Of a DNA stretch of 64,000 bases, positions 46,278-55,832 are shown one piece after another. Position 1 is the first letter of the stretch. Each line of letters opens with the position of its first letter. Source of the stretch: Natrinema sp. DC36. Its GTDB lineage: Archaea; Halobacteriota; Halobacteria; Halobacteriales; Natrialbaceae. The stretch lies in contig NZ_CP084472.1 in NCBI RefSeq assembly GCF_020405225.1, forward strand, positions 930,001 through 994,000. Direction: 5' to 3'. The notes under the pieces are model-generated. The model was not told the DNA's origin and did not search any database. It saw only the letters and a program-made list of their open reading frames with translations. The position numbers and the translations under genes were made by a program.

Positions 46278-48455
46278 TCACTCGAGTTCGCGTTCGATCG
46301 TCGCGCGTCGCTCGCGGATCGCGGTCGCGTCGGTCTCGAGCGTTCGATCGCCGAGATCGATCGCGAGCCGACCGTCGTCGGTCGCCGTCCCGAGTTCGAC
46401 GACCGGTCCGACGCCGTCGAACGCCTCGCGAACGGCCGCGACCGATTTGGTCTGGATCAGCGCGCGGCCCGGCTGTTCGTGGAACAGCGCGCCCGCGGGA
46501 TCCGCCGCCGGGATCGACACCTCGAGCCCGGCGTCGTCGCCAACCATTTCGGCGAGCGCGACGGCGAGGCCGCCGTGGCTAACGTCGTGAACGGCTAGCG
46601 TCGAGTTATCGTTCGCGACCGCCGCCAGCGTCTCGACGACGCTCGCGGGATCGTCGGGGAGGCCGGGGAACCGATCGCTGCCGTCGAAGCGCGCGAGGTA
46701 CTCGGAGCCGCCGAGCCGGAACTCGTCCCGCTCGAGGCCGAGATCACCGACGAGGACCAGATCGCCCTCGGACTCGACCGACAGCGGCGGCGCGTCGTAG
46801 CCGTCCTTGGAGCCGACCATCGCCAGCGTCGGCGTCGGCGGAATCGGCCCCGTGACGGAGTCGTTGTACAGCGAGACGTTCCCGCCGACGACCGGCGTCG
46901 ACAGCGTCTCGCACATCTCCGCGAGGCCATCGACGATGTCGGTGAAGCCGCCGTAGACATCCGGTTTCTCCGGGTTGCCGCCGTTAAGGCAGTCCACTGC
47001 GGCCAGCGGCGTCGCGCCCTTCGCCGCGATGTTCGTCGCGTTCTCGAGCGCGATCGCGCGAGCACCCTCGTAGGGCGCGACGGCGGTCCAGTTCGGCGCG
47101 GCACCGGCGGAAATCGCGAGTCCTTGCTCGGCTTCTCGCACCGCGATGATCGCCGCGTCGTCGCCCGGCCCGACGCTCGTCCGCACGCCGACCTCGTGGT
47201 CGTACTGCCGGTAGACCCACCGCTTCGAGGCGGTGTTCGGACTCGAGACGACGGCATCGAACGTCGTCTCGAGATCCGCGTCGGGCAGGTCCGTCGCCGG
47301 CTCTTCGAGGTCTTCGGTCTCGAGATCGTTCATCGGCGCGCCCTCGCCGAGGAAGTATGCGTCGACGTCGACGACCGTTTCTCCCTCGAAGAGACACGTG
47401 TAGTTTTCGTCGGTGACCTCGCCGATGACCGAACAGCCGAGATCGAACCGCTCGACGATCTCGCGCACGCGGTCGACGTTCTCCGGCTTAACCTCGTAAC
47501 ACATTCGCTCCTGAGACTCGGCGAGTAGGATCTCCATCGCGTTCATGTTCGGCTCGCGCTGGTGAACTCGCTCGAGTTCGATACGGGCGCCGAGGTCAGC
47601 CTTGGCGACCATCTCGCTCGAGGCCCCGCCGAGGCCGGCCGCGCCGAGGTCGCGGGCGGACTCGATCAGGCCGTCGTCGACGAGTTGCTCGTTGGCCTCG
47701 ATAAGCAGCTTTTCGGCGTACGGATCGCCGACCTGCACCGCGGGCCGATCCGCCGTCTCGGCGTCTTCGGCGAGGTCCTCGCTAGCAAAACTCGCGCCGC
47801 CGAGCCCGTCGCGGCCGGTAGCGTTCCCGACGAGGACCAGTTTGTTGCCCGGCTCCTGCGCTTCGGCGGTGACGAGTCGCTCCTCGTTCGTCAGCCCGAC
47901 GCAGGCCACGTTGACCAGCGGATTCCCCTCGTAATCGGGGTGGAAGTCGACGCTGCCGGCGACCGTCGGGACGCCGATACAGTTGCCGTAGTGGCTGATT
48001 CCCTCGACGACGCCCTCGAACAGGTACCGCGAGTGGTCGTCGTCGAACTCGCCGAAGTACAGCGAGTCCGCGAGCGCGATCGGATACGCGCCCATCGAGA
48101 GCGTGTCCCGGACGATGCCGCCGACGCCCGTCGCCGCGCCGTCGACCGGGTCCACGTAGGAGGGGTGGTTGTGGCTCTCGATGCCCATCGTGATGTACGT
48201 CCGCTCGTCGTCTGTGCGCCCGCCGGTGCGATCGCCGTCGGCGTCAGTCGACGGCAACGCGACGACCGCCGCGTCGTCGCCCGGCCCGACGACGACTTGC
48301 TCGCCCTCGCTGTCGAACGCCGACAGCAACGGTCGCGAGGAGCGGTACGCGCAGTGCTCGCTCCAGAGGTTCTCGAACAGCGCCGCCTCCGCTCGAGTCG
48401 GTTCCCGTCCCAGCTCGGAGACGACGAGTTCGCGGTCCGAATCGGCAAGACTCAT
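46278..48455 (-). CDS. purL: Phosphoribosylformylglycinamidine synthase, large subunit PurL
   Basis: 725 residues, the small-PurL length that needs separate PurQ (glutaminase) and PurS partners, neither in this window. PurM/PurL fold motifs: [15 protein letters not shown] near the N terminus, [14 protein letters not shown] with the catalytic His, [37 protein letters not shown], and later GNVSLYNDS. It makes formylglycinamidine ribonucleotide from FGAR, ATP and ammonia in purine synthesis. Cytoplasmic. The 3' end approaches the HalX gene on the same strand with 116 bases between. Confidence 0.95.
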   Translation of the reverse strand: MSLADSDRELVVSELGREPTRAEAALFENLWSEHCAYRSSRPLLSAFDSEGEQVVVGPGDDAAVVALPSTDADGDRTGGRTDDERTYITMGIESHNHPSYVDPVDGAATGVGGIVRDTLSMGAYPIALADSLYFGEFDDDHSRYLFEGVVEGISHYGNCIGVPTVAGSVDFHPDYEGNPLVNVACVGLTNEERLVTAEAQEPGNKLVLVGNATGRDGLGGASFASEDLAEDAETADRPAVQVGDPYAEKLLIEANEQLVDDGLIESARDLGAAGLGGASSEMVAKADLGARIELERVHQREPNMNAMEILLAESQERMCYEVKPENVDRVREIVERFDLGCSVIGEVTDENYTCLFEGETVVDVDAYFLGEGAPMNDLETEDLEEPATDLPDADLETTFDAVVSSPNTASKRWVYRQYDHEVGVRTSVGPGDDAAIIAVREAEQGLAISAGAAPNWTAVAPYEGARAIALENATNIAAKGATPLAAVDCLNGGNPEKPDVYGGFTDIVDGLAEMCETLSTPVVGGNVSLYNDSVTGPIPPTPTLAMVGSKDGYDAPPLSVESEGDLVLVGDLGLERDEFRLGGSEYLARFDGSDRFPGLPDDPASVVETLAAVANDNSTLAVHDVSHGGLAVALAEMVGDDAGLEVSIPAADPAGALFHEQPGRALIQTKSVAAVREAFDGVGPVVELGTATDDGRLAIDLGDRTLETDATAIRERRATIERELE

Positions 48456-48585
48456 TCATCTAGGTGGTGAAAGTCGGCCGGTAAATGGGTTTCTATACGC
48501 ACGAACGTGGATACATTCGGCCGATAGCCGGAATCGAAATTTGCGGACCGAGTCGTTTTTCATCAGCCCCGCTAAACGTCCGTCC

Positions 48586-49269
48586 GTGCTGTCGGTCGAA
48601 CTTCACACGCATTCGTCGTTGTCCTACGACGGTCGCGACCCGGTCGAGCTCATTTTGGAGCAGGCCGAGGCCGTCGGTCTCGACGCGATCGCGGTCACGG
48701 ACCACGACGAGATCGACGCGAGCCTCGAGGCCGCCGAGCTGGCCCCCGACTACGGCCTCGTGGGCATTCCGGGGATGGAGATCTCGAGCAAGGCGGGCCA
48801 CGTCCTCGGACTCGGCCTCGAGGAAGCGGTTCCACCGGGGCTCTCCTTCGAATCGACGCTCGAGGCAATCCACGACCAGGGCGGACTGGCCGTGGTTCCC
48901 CACCCGTTCCAGGAGTCGCGCCACGGCGTGATGGCGCGGATCTCCCGCGAACAGCTCGCGCTCGGCGACGCGATCGAGGTCTACAACTCCCGGCTGTTCA
49001 CCGGTCGGGCGAACCGGCAGGCCGAACGCTACGCCAGGTCCAGAAATCTGCCGATGACCGCCGGGAGCGACGCGCATATCAGCGAGATGGTCGGGCAAGC
49101 GATCACCCGCGTCGACGCCGACGACCGCTCCGCCGAGGCGATCCTCGAGGCGATCGCGGCGGGTCGGACGACCGTCGAAGGGAAGCGAACGCCGTGGCGG
49201 ATCAGCATTCGACAGTTTGCCGGTGGCGTCACGCGACGTGTGGGTCGCGTTTTCAATCTTATCCGATGA
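48586..49269 (+). CDS. PHP-domain metal-dependent phosphoesterase
   Basis: 227 residues from a GTG at 48586 (VLSVELHTHSSLSYDG); the open frame goes far upstream antisense to purL and is ignored. PHP motifs: ELHTHSSLSYDG, AVTDHDEID, GMEISSKAGHVLGLGL, VPHPFQ and AGSDAH, which supply the three-metal site. The family includes nucleotide and phosphate ester hydrolases and histidinol phosphatase relatives. The C-terminal GKRTPWRISIRQFAGG...GRVFNLIR is a basic tail. Its TGA overlaps the ATG of the following asparagine-synthase-like gene. Confidence 0.85.
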   Translation: MLSVELHTHSSLSYDGRDPVELILEQAEAVGLDAIAVTDHDEIDASLEAAELAPDYGLVGIPGMEISSKAGHVLGLGLEEAVPPGLSFESTLEAIHDQGGLAVVPHPFQESRHGVMARISREQLALGDAIEVYNSRLFTGRANRQAERYARSRNLPMTAGSDAHISEMVGQAITRVDADDRSAEAILEAIAAGRTTVEGKRTPWRISIRQFAGGVTRRVGRVFNLIR

Positions 49270-50408
49270 CCGACACAACGCTTCGCGGTGCCGAGCCGCC
49301 GATCGTTCGCGACGCGCTCGAGCGCGGCGACCCGCTTCCGGGAACGGCCGGCTTCGGGGGGGAAATCGACGGCCGGTTCGTTCGCGACGTACTCGGAAGA
49401 GTTCCGCTGTTCGTCGAAGCAGAATCGAGTTTCGCGCGCGCGGGACCGACGTGGGCGTTCGAGCCGACCGCGCTCGAGGACCCGGTCCTCTTTCCAGCCG
49501 GTGCGGTGGCAGCCGCGGACGGTCCCGTTCCCGACGCCGAATCCTGCTGGGCGCTCCCCGATCCGGCCCCCGTATCGGACCACGAAGCCGCGATCGATGA
49601 CCTCGAGGGCGCAATCGAGACGGCGACCGCGAGCGTTCGGCAGGACGATCGCGATATCGCTGTCGCCTTCTCCGGTGGCGTCGACTCGGCGCTGGTCGCC
49701 GAACTGCTCGACGCGCCGCTGTACGTCGTCGGCTTCCCCGACAGTCACGACGTCGCGGCCGCGCGGACGGCCGCCGACGCGATGGGCCGCGAGCTCACGG
49801 TCGTCGACCTCGAGCCGGCCGACCTCGAGCGCGCCGTTCCGGAGGTGGCGCGTGCGACCGGCCGCACGAACGCGATGGACGTCCAGATCGCGCTCCCCCT
49901 CTATTTGGTCGGCGAGCGCGTCGCCGCGGACGGGTTCGACGCGCTCGCCGTCGGCCAAGGAGCCGACGAACTGTTCGGCGGCTACGAGAAGGTCGTGCGG
50001 CTCGACCACCGGGTCGAGGCCGAGACCGTCCGCGGAGCCGTCCGCGAGGGAATTCGAAGCCTCCCGGACCAACTGCCGCGGGACGTGCTGACGATCGAGG
50101 CGACTGGTCTCGAGCCGGTCGCGCCCTTCCTCCACGACACCGTGGTCGAGGCGGCGCTCCGACTGCCGGACGAGCTACTGGCCGACGCGGACGAGCGAAA
50201 GCGCGGGTTCCGACGAGTTGCGGACCGGCATCTGCCGACCGAGGTCGCCAGCAGGGACAAGAAGGCGGTCCAGTACGGTAGCCTCGTCGCCCGCGAACTC
50301 GATCGACTCGCCCGGCAGGCCGACTACAAGCGCCGGATGGACGATCACGTCGGGAAGTACATCTCGTCACTGCTCGAGGACGCGGAAACGCGGGTAGGCT
50401 CCGACTGA
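49266..50408 (+). CDS. Asparagine-synthase-like ATP-pyrophosphatase
   Basis: 380 residues from ATG at 49266, four-base ATGA overlap with the PHP gene. PP-loop motif VAFSGGVDSALVAELLDAP (about 138-156) and AVGQGADELFGGYEKVVRLD typical of the asparagine synthetase AsnB C-terminal domain. The N-terminal about 110 residues are short, start without the Cys-2 of a glutaminase and contain RDALERGDPLPGTAGFGGEIDG, so no glutamine amidotransferase domain is seen. It would adenylate and amidate an acid using free ammonia; the substrate is unknown. Coupled to the PHP protein, which suggests a joint pathway. Confidence 0.8.
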   Translation: MTDTTLRGAEPPIVRDALERGDPLPGTAGFGGEIDGRFVRDVLGRVPLFVEAESSFARAGPTWAFEPTALEDPVLFPAGAVAAADGPVPDAESCWALPDPAPVSDHEAAIDDLEGAIETATASVRQDDRDIAVAFSGGVDSALVAELLDAPLYVVGFPDSHDVAAARTAADAMGRELTVVDLEPADLERAVPEVARATGRTNAMDVQIALPLYLVGERVAADGFDALAVGQGADELFGGYEKVVRLDHRVEAETVRGAVREGIRSLPDQLPRDVLTIEATGLEPVAPFLHDTVVEAALRLPDELLADADERKRGFRRVADRHLPTEVASRDKKAVQYGSLVARELDRLARQADYKRRMDDHVGKYISSLLEDAETRVGSD

Positions 50409-50424
50409 CTGCGGCACTGCCCCC

Positions 50425-50751
50425 TCAGGACGGCATCGGACAGAGGCTCGCAGTAAAGACCACCCGCTCGTCGGTCTCGTTTTCCGCACCGTGGTCGACA
50501 CCGCGCTCGTGGTGGACGACTCCGGGCGCGTCGATTTCCTCGCGCTCATCGTCCTGAATCACCGTGACTGTCCCCTCGAGCACGTGGAAGACGTTCGTGC
50601 TCTCCGCGTGTTCGTGGGCCTCGAGTTCAGCACCCGGTCCGAGCGCGAACGCCTTCACGAGGACGTCGTCGCTGACGACCAGTTCCGCGGTTTCGACCTC
50701 ACCGTCGGCGGGCTCGAGGTCGTCGATCGAATCGGCGTACGTATCGAGCAT
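50425..50751 (-). CDS. Cupin-domain protein
   Basis: 108 residues. Single cupin barrel with FALGPGAELEAHEHAESTNVFHVLEGTVTVIQDD (motif 1 with His-x-His and Glu absent or replaced) and IDAPGVVHHERGVDHGAEN (motif 2 with the usual His). Small cupins of this kind act as metal-dependent enzymes or sugar/oxidant sensors; the function is not identifiable here. Tail to tail with the asparagine-synthase-like gene, 16 bases apart. Confidence 0.8.
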   Translation of the reverse strand: MLDTYADSIDDLEPADGEVETAELVVSDDVLVKAFALGPGAELEAHEHAESTNVFHVLEGTVTVIQDDEREEIDAPGVVHHERGVDHGAENETDERVVFTASLCPMPS

Positions 50752-50860
50752 CCCTTCTCGATTCGACGGACGACGCTATAATGGCAGGGGAAAAGAGAAT
50801 CGGGTCTGAGAACTCGGATTCGGTGATAAGCCCAACCGGGAGCGCGCGGCGATCGAGCGA

Positions 50861-51952
50861 TCAGTCTTCCGTCTCGGTCGGCAGCTTGTTCGCCGGTTCC
50901 TGGGTAATGTTTTCCGAGACCGTGCGCCGGTTGGCCTCGCCGATTCGATCGGCGACCTCGCCGACGAGGTCCTCGAGATGGCTCTGGACCTCGCTGCCGT
51001 CGTCCTTGACGAGCGCCCCCTCGCTGCCGTCGGCTCCGAAATCGGGGTGGATCGGGATCTTTCCCAGCAACGGAACGTCGTACTTGTCGACGATGGTATC
51101 CGCACCGCCGGTCCCGAACAGCCCGTGCTGGTCGCCACAGGACGGGCAGATAAACGAACTCATGTTCTCGACGACGCCGAACACCGGCGTGTCGTGTTTG
51201 TTGAACATCTGAATTCCCTTTCGGGTGTCGTCTAACGCCATCTCCTGAGGCGTCGTGACGACGACCGATCCGGTCACCGGCATCGACTGCAACAGGTTCA
51301 GCGTCGCGTCGCCGGTCCCCGGCGGGAGGTCGACGATGAGGTAATCGAGCCGTCCCCACTCGACGCCCTCGAGGAACTTCATCATGAACTTGTTGACCAT
51401 CGGCCCGCGCAAGATTGCGGGATCGTCGTCGTCCTCCATCATCATGCCCATACTGATGACGCGGACGCCGTCCGAGCGTGGCGGCACGATTTCCTCGTTG
51501 GGCGTGACCCCGGGGTCGCTCTCGGGCGGGAGGATCTGCGGCACGTTCGGCCCGTGAATGTCGGCGTCGAGCAGGCCGACCATCGCACCGCGTTTCTCGA
51601 GCCCGGCCGCGAGGTTGGCCGCGACCGTCGTCTTGCCGACGCCACCTTTGCCGGAGGAGACGGCGATGACGTTGCGCACTTTCGGGAGGACCTCGTCGTC
51701 GAACCCGTGCTCCTCGCCGACGTGGGCCCGCAGGTCGGGCTCGAGGCCGGCGTCCTCGATGACGTCGCGGATCTGATTCCCGATCGCCATCTCGGAGGGA
51801 GCGTAGGGCGCGTTGAACGCGAGCGAAACGCGGGCCGTCTCGTCGTCGATTACGACGTCGTTGACCAGTCCGAGCGAGACGATGTCCTCGCCGATGTCCG
51901 GATCTTCGACGTCCTCGAGTTTGATCTCGAGTTCGTGTTCTGTAATGCTCAT
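50861..51952 (-). CDS. Mrp/NBP35-family iron-sulfur carrier ATPase
   Basis: 363 residues from ATG at 51952 (MSITEHELEIKLEDV). N-terminal DUF59/MIP18 domain (about 1-85: DPDIGEDIVSLGLVNDVVIDDET), then deviant Walker A VSSGKGGVGKTTVAANLAAGL (about 97-117), DADIHGPNVPQIL, GMMMEDDDDPAILRGPMV, YLIVDLPPGTGD and CPSCGDQHGLF with the CxxC that holds the transferred 4Fe-4S cluster. It builds and delivers Fe-S clusters to apo-proteins. The next gene cluster upstream encodes a four-cluster Fe-S protein, a natural client. Same strand as that operon, 137 bases away. Confidence 0.93.
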   Translation of the reverse strand: MSITEHELEIKLEDVEDPDIGEDIVSLGLVNDVVIDDETARVSLAFNAPYAPSEMAIGNQIRDVIEDAGLEPDLRAHVGEEHGFDDEVLPKVRNVIAVSSGKGGVGKTTVAANLAAGLEKRGAMVGLLDADIHGPNVPQILPPESDPGVTPNEEIVPPRSDGVRVISMGMMMEDDDDPAILRGPMVNKFMMKFLEGVEWGRLDYLIVDLPPGTGDATLNLLQSMPVTGSVVVTTPQEMALDDTRKGIQMFNKHDTPVFGVVENMSSFICPSCGDQHGLFGTGGADTIVDKYDVPLLGKIPIHPDFGADGSEGALVKDDGSEVQSHLEDLVGEVADRIGEANRRTVSENITQEPANKLPTETED

Positions 51953-52089
51953 AGTGGCTGTGTTAATCGGAGAAAGGATGTGGAACGGGATACGTGTGAT
52001 GGTTCGGGACCGAATGGCTGCCGAACGGCACCGCTCACGGGCTGTCGGTCGCGAAAAATGAATCGGTGTTCGTCGTGAGACGGCGACGG

Positions 52090-52401
52090 TTACGGCGGGC
52101 CGACGCCGCTGATCGGCTCCGGCGGGCCGCCGTAGAAGACGATGCCGATCAGAACGGTCAGGACGAACATCCCGACCCACATCGACGTCGTCAGTCCGAC
52201 GAGGTAGCTCACGCCGAGTAGCCCGGTCTTCGTGTCGCGGGGTTCACCGAGGAACCACGCCGCGAGCATGATGTAGACCGGAACCAGGATGACCGCGAAG
52301 ATGATCCAGGTCCCCTCGTTGGCGAAGCCGGTGAAGCCGGCGGTGCCGTCGTAGCCGTGGTACAGGAGTTCCGATGGGATCGCTGTCAGTGCTGCGTTCA
52401 T
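52090..52401 (-). CDS. Small membrane subunit of the Fe-S/NrfD complex
   Basis: 103 residues. Two hydrophobic segments: GTWIIFAVILVPVYIMLAAWFL and a long VGLTTSMWVGMFVLTVLIGIVFYGG with a short hydrophilic hinge. Its ATG overlaps the stop of the NrfD gene by four bases (ATGA), so it is translated as part of that operon. No known family is recognised; position and composition suggest a third membrane subunit. Confidence 0.75.
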   Translation of the reverse strand: MNAALTAIPSELLYHGYDGTAGFTGFANEGTWIIFAVILVPVYIMLAAWFLGEPRDTKTGLLGVSYLVGLTTSMWVGMFVLTVLIGIVFYGGPPEPISGVGPP

Positions 52402-53750
52402 GCTTCCACCTCGGGTTCGGTCGCTTCGTCATCGTGTGCGTGGTCGCCGCGCAGGTGTTCGACCGCGTGGAGTTCGACCACGGGAACGAGCTTCGAGAGG
52501 TTGAGGAATAAAAGTGCAACCAGCGCAGTCGTTCCGACGAGCGAGAGCCACTCGATAAGGCTCGGGAAGTAGGTCCCGGGCGTATTGGCGTAGATGTCGA
52601 ACGTCGGGTGCAGGAATCCCTCGACGACGAACAGGATCTTCTCGGTCAGGGTCCCGGCGAGGATGATACCGCTGGCGAGGAGCGCTCGCTTCTTACTGAA
52701 CAGGGCCGGACGGATCCCCTGCAGGAAGATGTAGACGAGCGTGCCGAAGATCATCGTCATCGCAACCTGGTAGACCGGGTGGCCGATCTTCGCCTCGATC
52801 GCGACCGCCTTGTTGGTCGGTCCGAGGAAGACGCCGTTAATGATCGTCTGCAACTGGAACCACAGGAACAGCAGGGTGAAGAATCCGAGCCACAGGAGCA
52901 GTCCGCGGAAGATGTCGTCGGTGATGATGTGATCCCAGTCGTAGGCTCGGCGGAACGCGTAGGAGATGATCATGATGCCGCTGATCGCCGACATCAGCGC
53001 GATACTGAGGAACATCGGCCCCTGAATCGCACCGGTCCAGCCGGGCATCGCCGGCAGGAGTGCGAACAGCCACGGGATCACGCCGCCGTGGAGCAAGAGC
53101 GGGGCCATGATGATGACTGCGGCGGCGAGCCACCAGACCATCCGATCGATGACCTTGTCTTCCTTCTTGCTGTAGCCGATAGTCAGTATCTTGTAGATCG
53201 GTTCGAACTTGTCCGGCAGATCGTCACGTAGGCGGTTGACGTCGTAGCGCAGCGTCAGGCCGAGATAGGTCGCCGACAGCACGAAGTAGGCCGTGATGAC
53301 GGTGACGTCCCACACCAGCGGTGAGTTGTTGACCGTGATGTGGTAGTGACCGATGACGCTCGTCACCATCCGGTCCGGACGTCCCATGTGGACCAGGATG
53401 TAGAAGCCGGCGGCCGAGAGGCCGCCGATCGTCGTCATCTCTGCGAGTCGAGCGACCGGCATGTACCGGTCCATATTGAGCAGGCGGACGGCGGCCGAGA
53501 GGATGATCCCGCCGTGAGCGACGCCGACCCACCAGATGAACGCGCCGATGTACAGTCCCCAGGTCGAGCCGCCACCGCTTCCCCAGTCGCCGAGGCCGGT
53601 GACGATCAGGCCCTGTTGGAGCTGGTAGGCCCAGGCGATGAGGAAGGCGACGAGGCCCAGTGCAGCGACACCGTACATGATGAAGTACTTCGTCGTGAGC
53701 GTGTTGATCGGACGAAGGATGTCCGCTTCCGTTGGCTCCTTCGTGCTCAT
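52398..53750 (-). CDS. NrfD/PsrC-type membrane subunit
   Basis: 450 residues with about ten membrane helices (ALGLVAFLIAWAYQL; LYIGAFIWWVGVAHGGIILSAAV; DVTVITAYFVLSATYLGL; AAAVIIMAPLLLHGGVIPWLFALL and onward to LSLVGTTALVALLFLNL). The NrfD family binds and oxidises or reduces quinones at the membrane and passes electrons to an Fe-S subunit. ATG overlaps the Fe-S gene stop by four bases, and its own stop overlaps the next gene, a tight operon. N terminus MSTKEPTEADILRPIN is cytoplasmic-looking. No catalytic subunit follows in the operon. Confidence 0.9.
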   Translation of the reverse strand: MSTKEPTEADILRPINTLTTKYFIMYGVAALGLVAFLIAWAYQLQQGLIVTGLGDWGSGGGSTWGLYIGAFIWWVGVAHGGIILSAAVRLLNMDRYMPVARLAEMTTIGGLSAAGFYILVHMGRPDRMVTSVIGHYHITVNNSPLVWDVTVITAYFVLSATYLGLTLRYDVNRLRDDLPDKFEPIYKILTIGYSKKEDKVIDRMVWWLAAAVIIMAPLLLHGGVIPWLFALLPAMPGWTGAIQGPMFLSIALMSAISGIMIISYAFRRAYDWDHIITDDIFRGLLLWLGFFTLLFLWFQLQTIINGVFLGPTNKAVAIEAKIGHPVYQVAMTMIFGTLVYIFLQGIRPALFSKKRALLASGIILAGTLTEKILFVVEGFLHPTFDIYANTPGTYFPSLIEWLSLVGTTALVALLFLNLSKLVPVVELHAVEHLRGDHAHDDEATEPEVEA

Positions 53751-55396
53751 AAGGACACCCCGTCAATGCGCCCGACCGTGCCCTCGTCGAGGTCTTTCTG
53801 ACGCTCGTCGAGCAGGTCGACGTCCTCGTAGTCGGTCGGTCCGTCGACCTGATGGGCCTCCGGACCGGGCTGTTGGCCGAGGTAGGTGATGTTCGGGTTC
53901 GTTCCGATGTCTTCGAGCAGTTGGAACGAACTCGGGTTGCCCGTGTACTGCTCGAGTCGGAACTGGGCCTGCTGTTCGCTGCCATCGCCGAGTCTCAGTT
54001 CGGTGTACGCCTCCTCGGTGTCGAGGGCGACGTACTGTTGGAAGGCCTCGACCGCGGAGAGGATTTCCTGTTGGTTCTGGAGAATGGAGTTGTTCTCCTT
54101 GTCGCCGGGCTCGGTGCCCTCACTGACGATTTCGATCGCCTTCATGACCGCGAGGATGTCCACGGTGAGGCCCTCGATATTCTCGATCGCGGTCTCGAGA
54201 TCGTCGCCCTCACTGAGGGCGCTGTTAATCTGGTCAGCCGACGGAGCTTGTTTGCTGCTTTCAGTGGCGTTCGTCAGGTGAATGACCGCGCGACTCTTGA
54301 CCGGGTGCTCGCGGTGCTGGGACGGATCGCTCTTCTCGTCTTTGACGTTGCCGAACTGGATCGCGCCCGGCGGACAGGCCGACTCGCAGGCGGTCGTCCC
54401 GATCTTGTCTTCTCCCTGTCTGCCGTCCTGCATGGACGGACACATCGTACACTTGCTCATCGTCCCGCGAGGCGCGCGACTGTCGACCCAGCGCTCGCCG
54501 TATTCGTACTCGGCGTGCGTGATCTGATCGGGGTCGTCGGCATCGCGACCCTCTGGGATGTTCTCGTAGGCCGTATCGGGTTCGTCCCACTGGAAGTAGT
54601 TGACGCCGTAGGGGCAGGCGACCTGACAGTACCGGCAGCCGATACAGACGTCGTAGTCGGTGAGAACCAGTCCGTCCTTGTCGCGCGTGTGACGCGCCGT
54701 CGTCGGGCAGACCTTCTCGCAAGGAGCGTCCGTGCAGTGCTGGCACGGTCGCACGAGCATGTTGAAGTCGCTCCCCATGTTGAAGTCGGTGTAGACGTCG
54801 TGCTCGGTGTCTTCCTCCTGGCCGTGGTGGAGCTCGTCCTCCCAGGCCATGACGTACATCCAGTTGACGCCCTGGTCGAGATCGTTCTCCTCGGAACAGG
54901 CCGTCATACAGGAGAGACAGCCGTCACACCGCTCGAGGTCGATCGTCATCCCCCACTGGGTGTCGCGCTCCTCGGTGGTCTCCTGGCGCGGGCCTTCGGC
55001 CACGCTGTGCTCGGGACCGTCGCTGACGGTGCCGAACGCACCGAGACCGACGGCCGCCGCGCCGACGCCCATCTTCTTCATCGTCTCGCGACGGGTTTCG
55101 TCGCCGTCGCCGTCGAACTTGTCGACCATTCGGGAGAACGTGCCCTTCGCCTCCTCCTGGGCCGCCTCGTAGGCCTCCTTGGTCGGTCGCTCGTCCTCGC
55201 CGAACTCCTCCATCACGTCCTCGTGATACTTCTCGTGGAAGTCGGCTTCGGAGAGTTCGCCCTTGGTGACCCGCATCGCGTCGCGGGCCATATCCATACC
55301 GAGCTGGCTGTCGTACTCGGTATCGTCGAGCATCGTCTCGAGTTCGCCTTCCCACTCGTCTCCGAGGGGGTGGAATGATTCATCGTCCGTGCTCAT
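53747..55396 (-). CDS. 4Fe-4S ferredoxin-type subunit with long N- and C-terminal extensions
   Basis: 549 residues. The acidic N-terminal 95 residues precede a Tat-like stretch, DETRRETMKKMGVGAAAVGL (about 99-118). Then comes a four-cluster DmsB/PsrB domain: C157, C160, C163, C167; C218, C221, C226, C230; C251, C254, C257, C261; C316, C319, C337, C341. A long insert in cluster three (DEPDTAYENIPEGRDADDPD) and about 200 residues of C-terminal extension without Cys follow. It transfers electrons between the NrfD subunit and a partner, probably a molybdopterin enzyme that is not encoded in this window. First gene of a three-gene operon. Confidence 0.9.
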   Translation of the reverse strand: MSTDDESFHPLGDEWEGELETMLDDTEYDSQLGMDMARDAMRVTKGELSEADFHEKYHEDVMEEFGEDERPTKEAYEAAQEEAKGTFSRMVDKFDGDGDETRRETMKKMGVGAAAVGLGAFGTVSDGPEHSVAEGPRQETTEERDTQWGMTIDLERCDGCLSCMTACSEENDLDQGVNWMYVMAWEDELHHGQEEDTEHDVYTDFNMGSDFNMLVRPCQHCTDAPCEKVCPTTARHTRDKDGLVLTDYDVCIGCRYCQVACPYGVNYFQWDEPDTAYENIPEGRDADDPDQITHAEYEYGERWVDSRAPRGTMSKCTMCPSMQDGRQGEDKIGTTACESACPPGAIQFGNVKDEKSDPSQHREHPVKSRAVIHLTNATESSKQAPSADQINSALSEGDDLETAIENIEGLTVDILAVMKAIEIVSEGTEPGDKENNSILQNQQEILSAVEAFQQYVALDTEEAYTELRLGDGSEQQAQFRLEQYTGNPSSFQLLEDIGTNPNITYLGQQPGPEAHQVDGPTDYEDVDLLDERQKDLDEGTVGRIDGVSL

Positions 55397-55413
55397 TAGA
55401 TCAGAACACCTCT

Positions 55414-55455
55414 GTATATGACACTGGTGTCATGCCGAGAATACTCGACGGCATG
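55414..55455 (-). promoter_or_regulatory. Promoter with two dyads of the Fe-S/NrfD operon
   Basis: TATA-like TATAC lies at 55414-55418 (minus strand), about 20 nt from the ATG. It is followed upstream by TGACAC-TG-GTGTCA (55419-55432) and by the stem CATGCCG (55431-55437) / CGGCATG (55449-55455). The first dyad abuts the TATA region, the usual place for a regulator. Confidence 0.45.
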
Positions 55456-55832
55456 CACTTCAAATCGTTCATTTGTGGATCCTCATTCCTCGTCTCATAA
55501 CCGTACTCGCATGAAGGAGTGAGCCGATTTCCACACCGTGAGAATCGAACCGATTATGTTCGGTTGTATAAGTCAACCGGCGGTGGAACCGAGTATCGAA
55601 CCAACTGGACGGGCGAGCTTCTGTGACGGAAGCCCCGACGCATCAGGAGGGAGGATTTCATTGCTTCCTCCCGGAGTTCGAGGCTGGGAAACCGGCGCAA
55701 AGCTGCGTCTCACACTCGGTTCGATTGCAGGAACCCCAGCGTTCGACAGACTGCCGATTCCCACGGGTCGTCCGACTGGAACGATGCAGACGGAAGGGGA
55801 GTACCGACGTAATTCGAATCTTTCCCCTCGAA
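55456..55832. other. Intergenic region between the Fe-S operon and the HTH-10 regulator
   Basis: 377 bases. It contains a short AT-rich TATAAG stretch near 55566-55574 and some short frames without motifs. No RNA gene or repeat was recognised. Confidence 0.4.
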
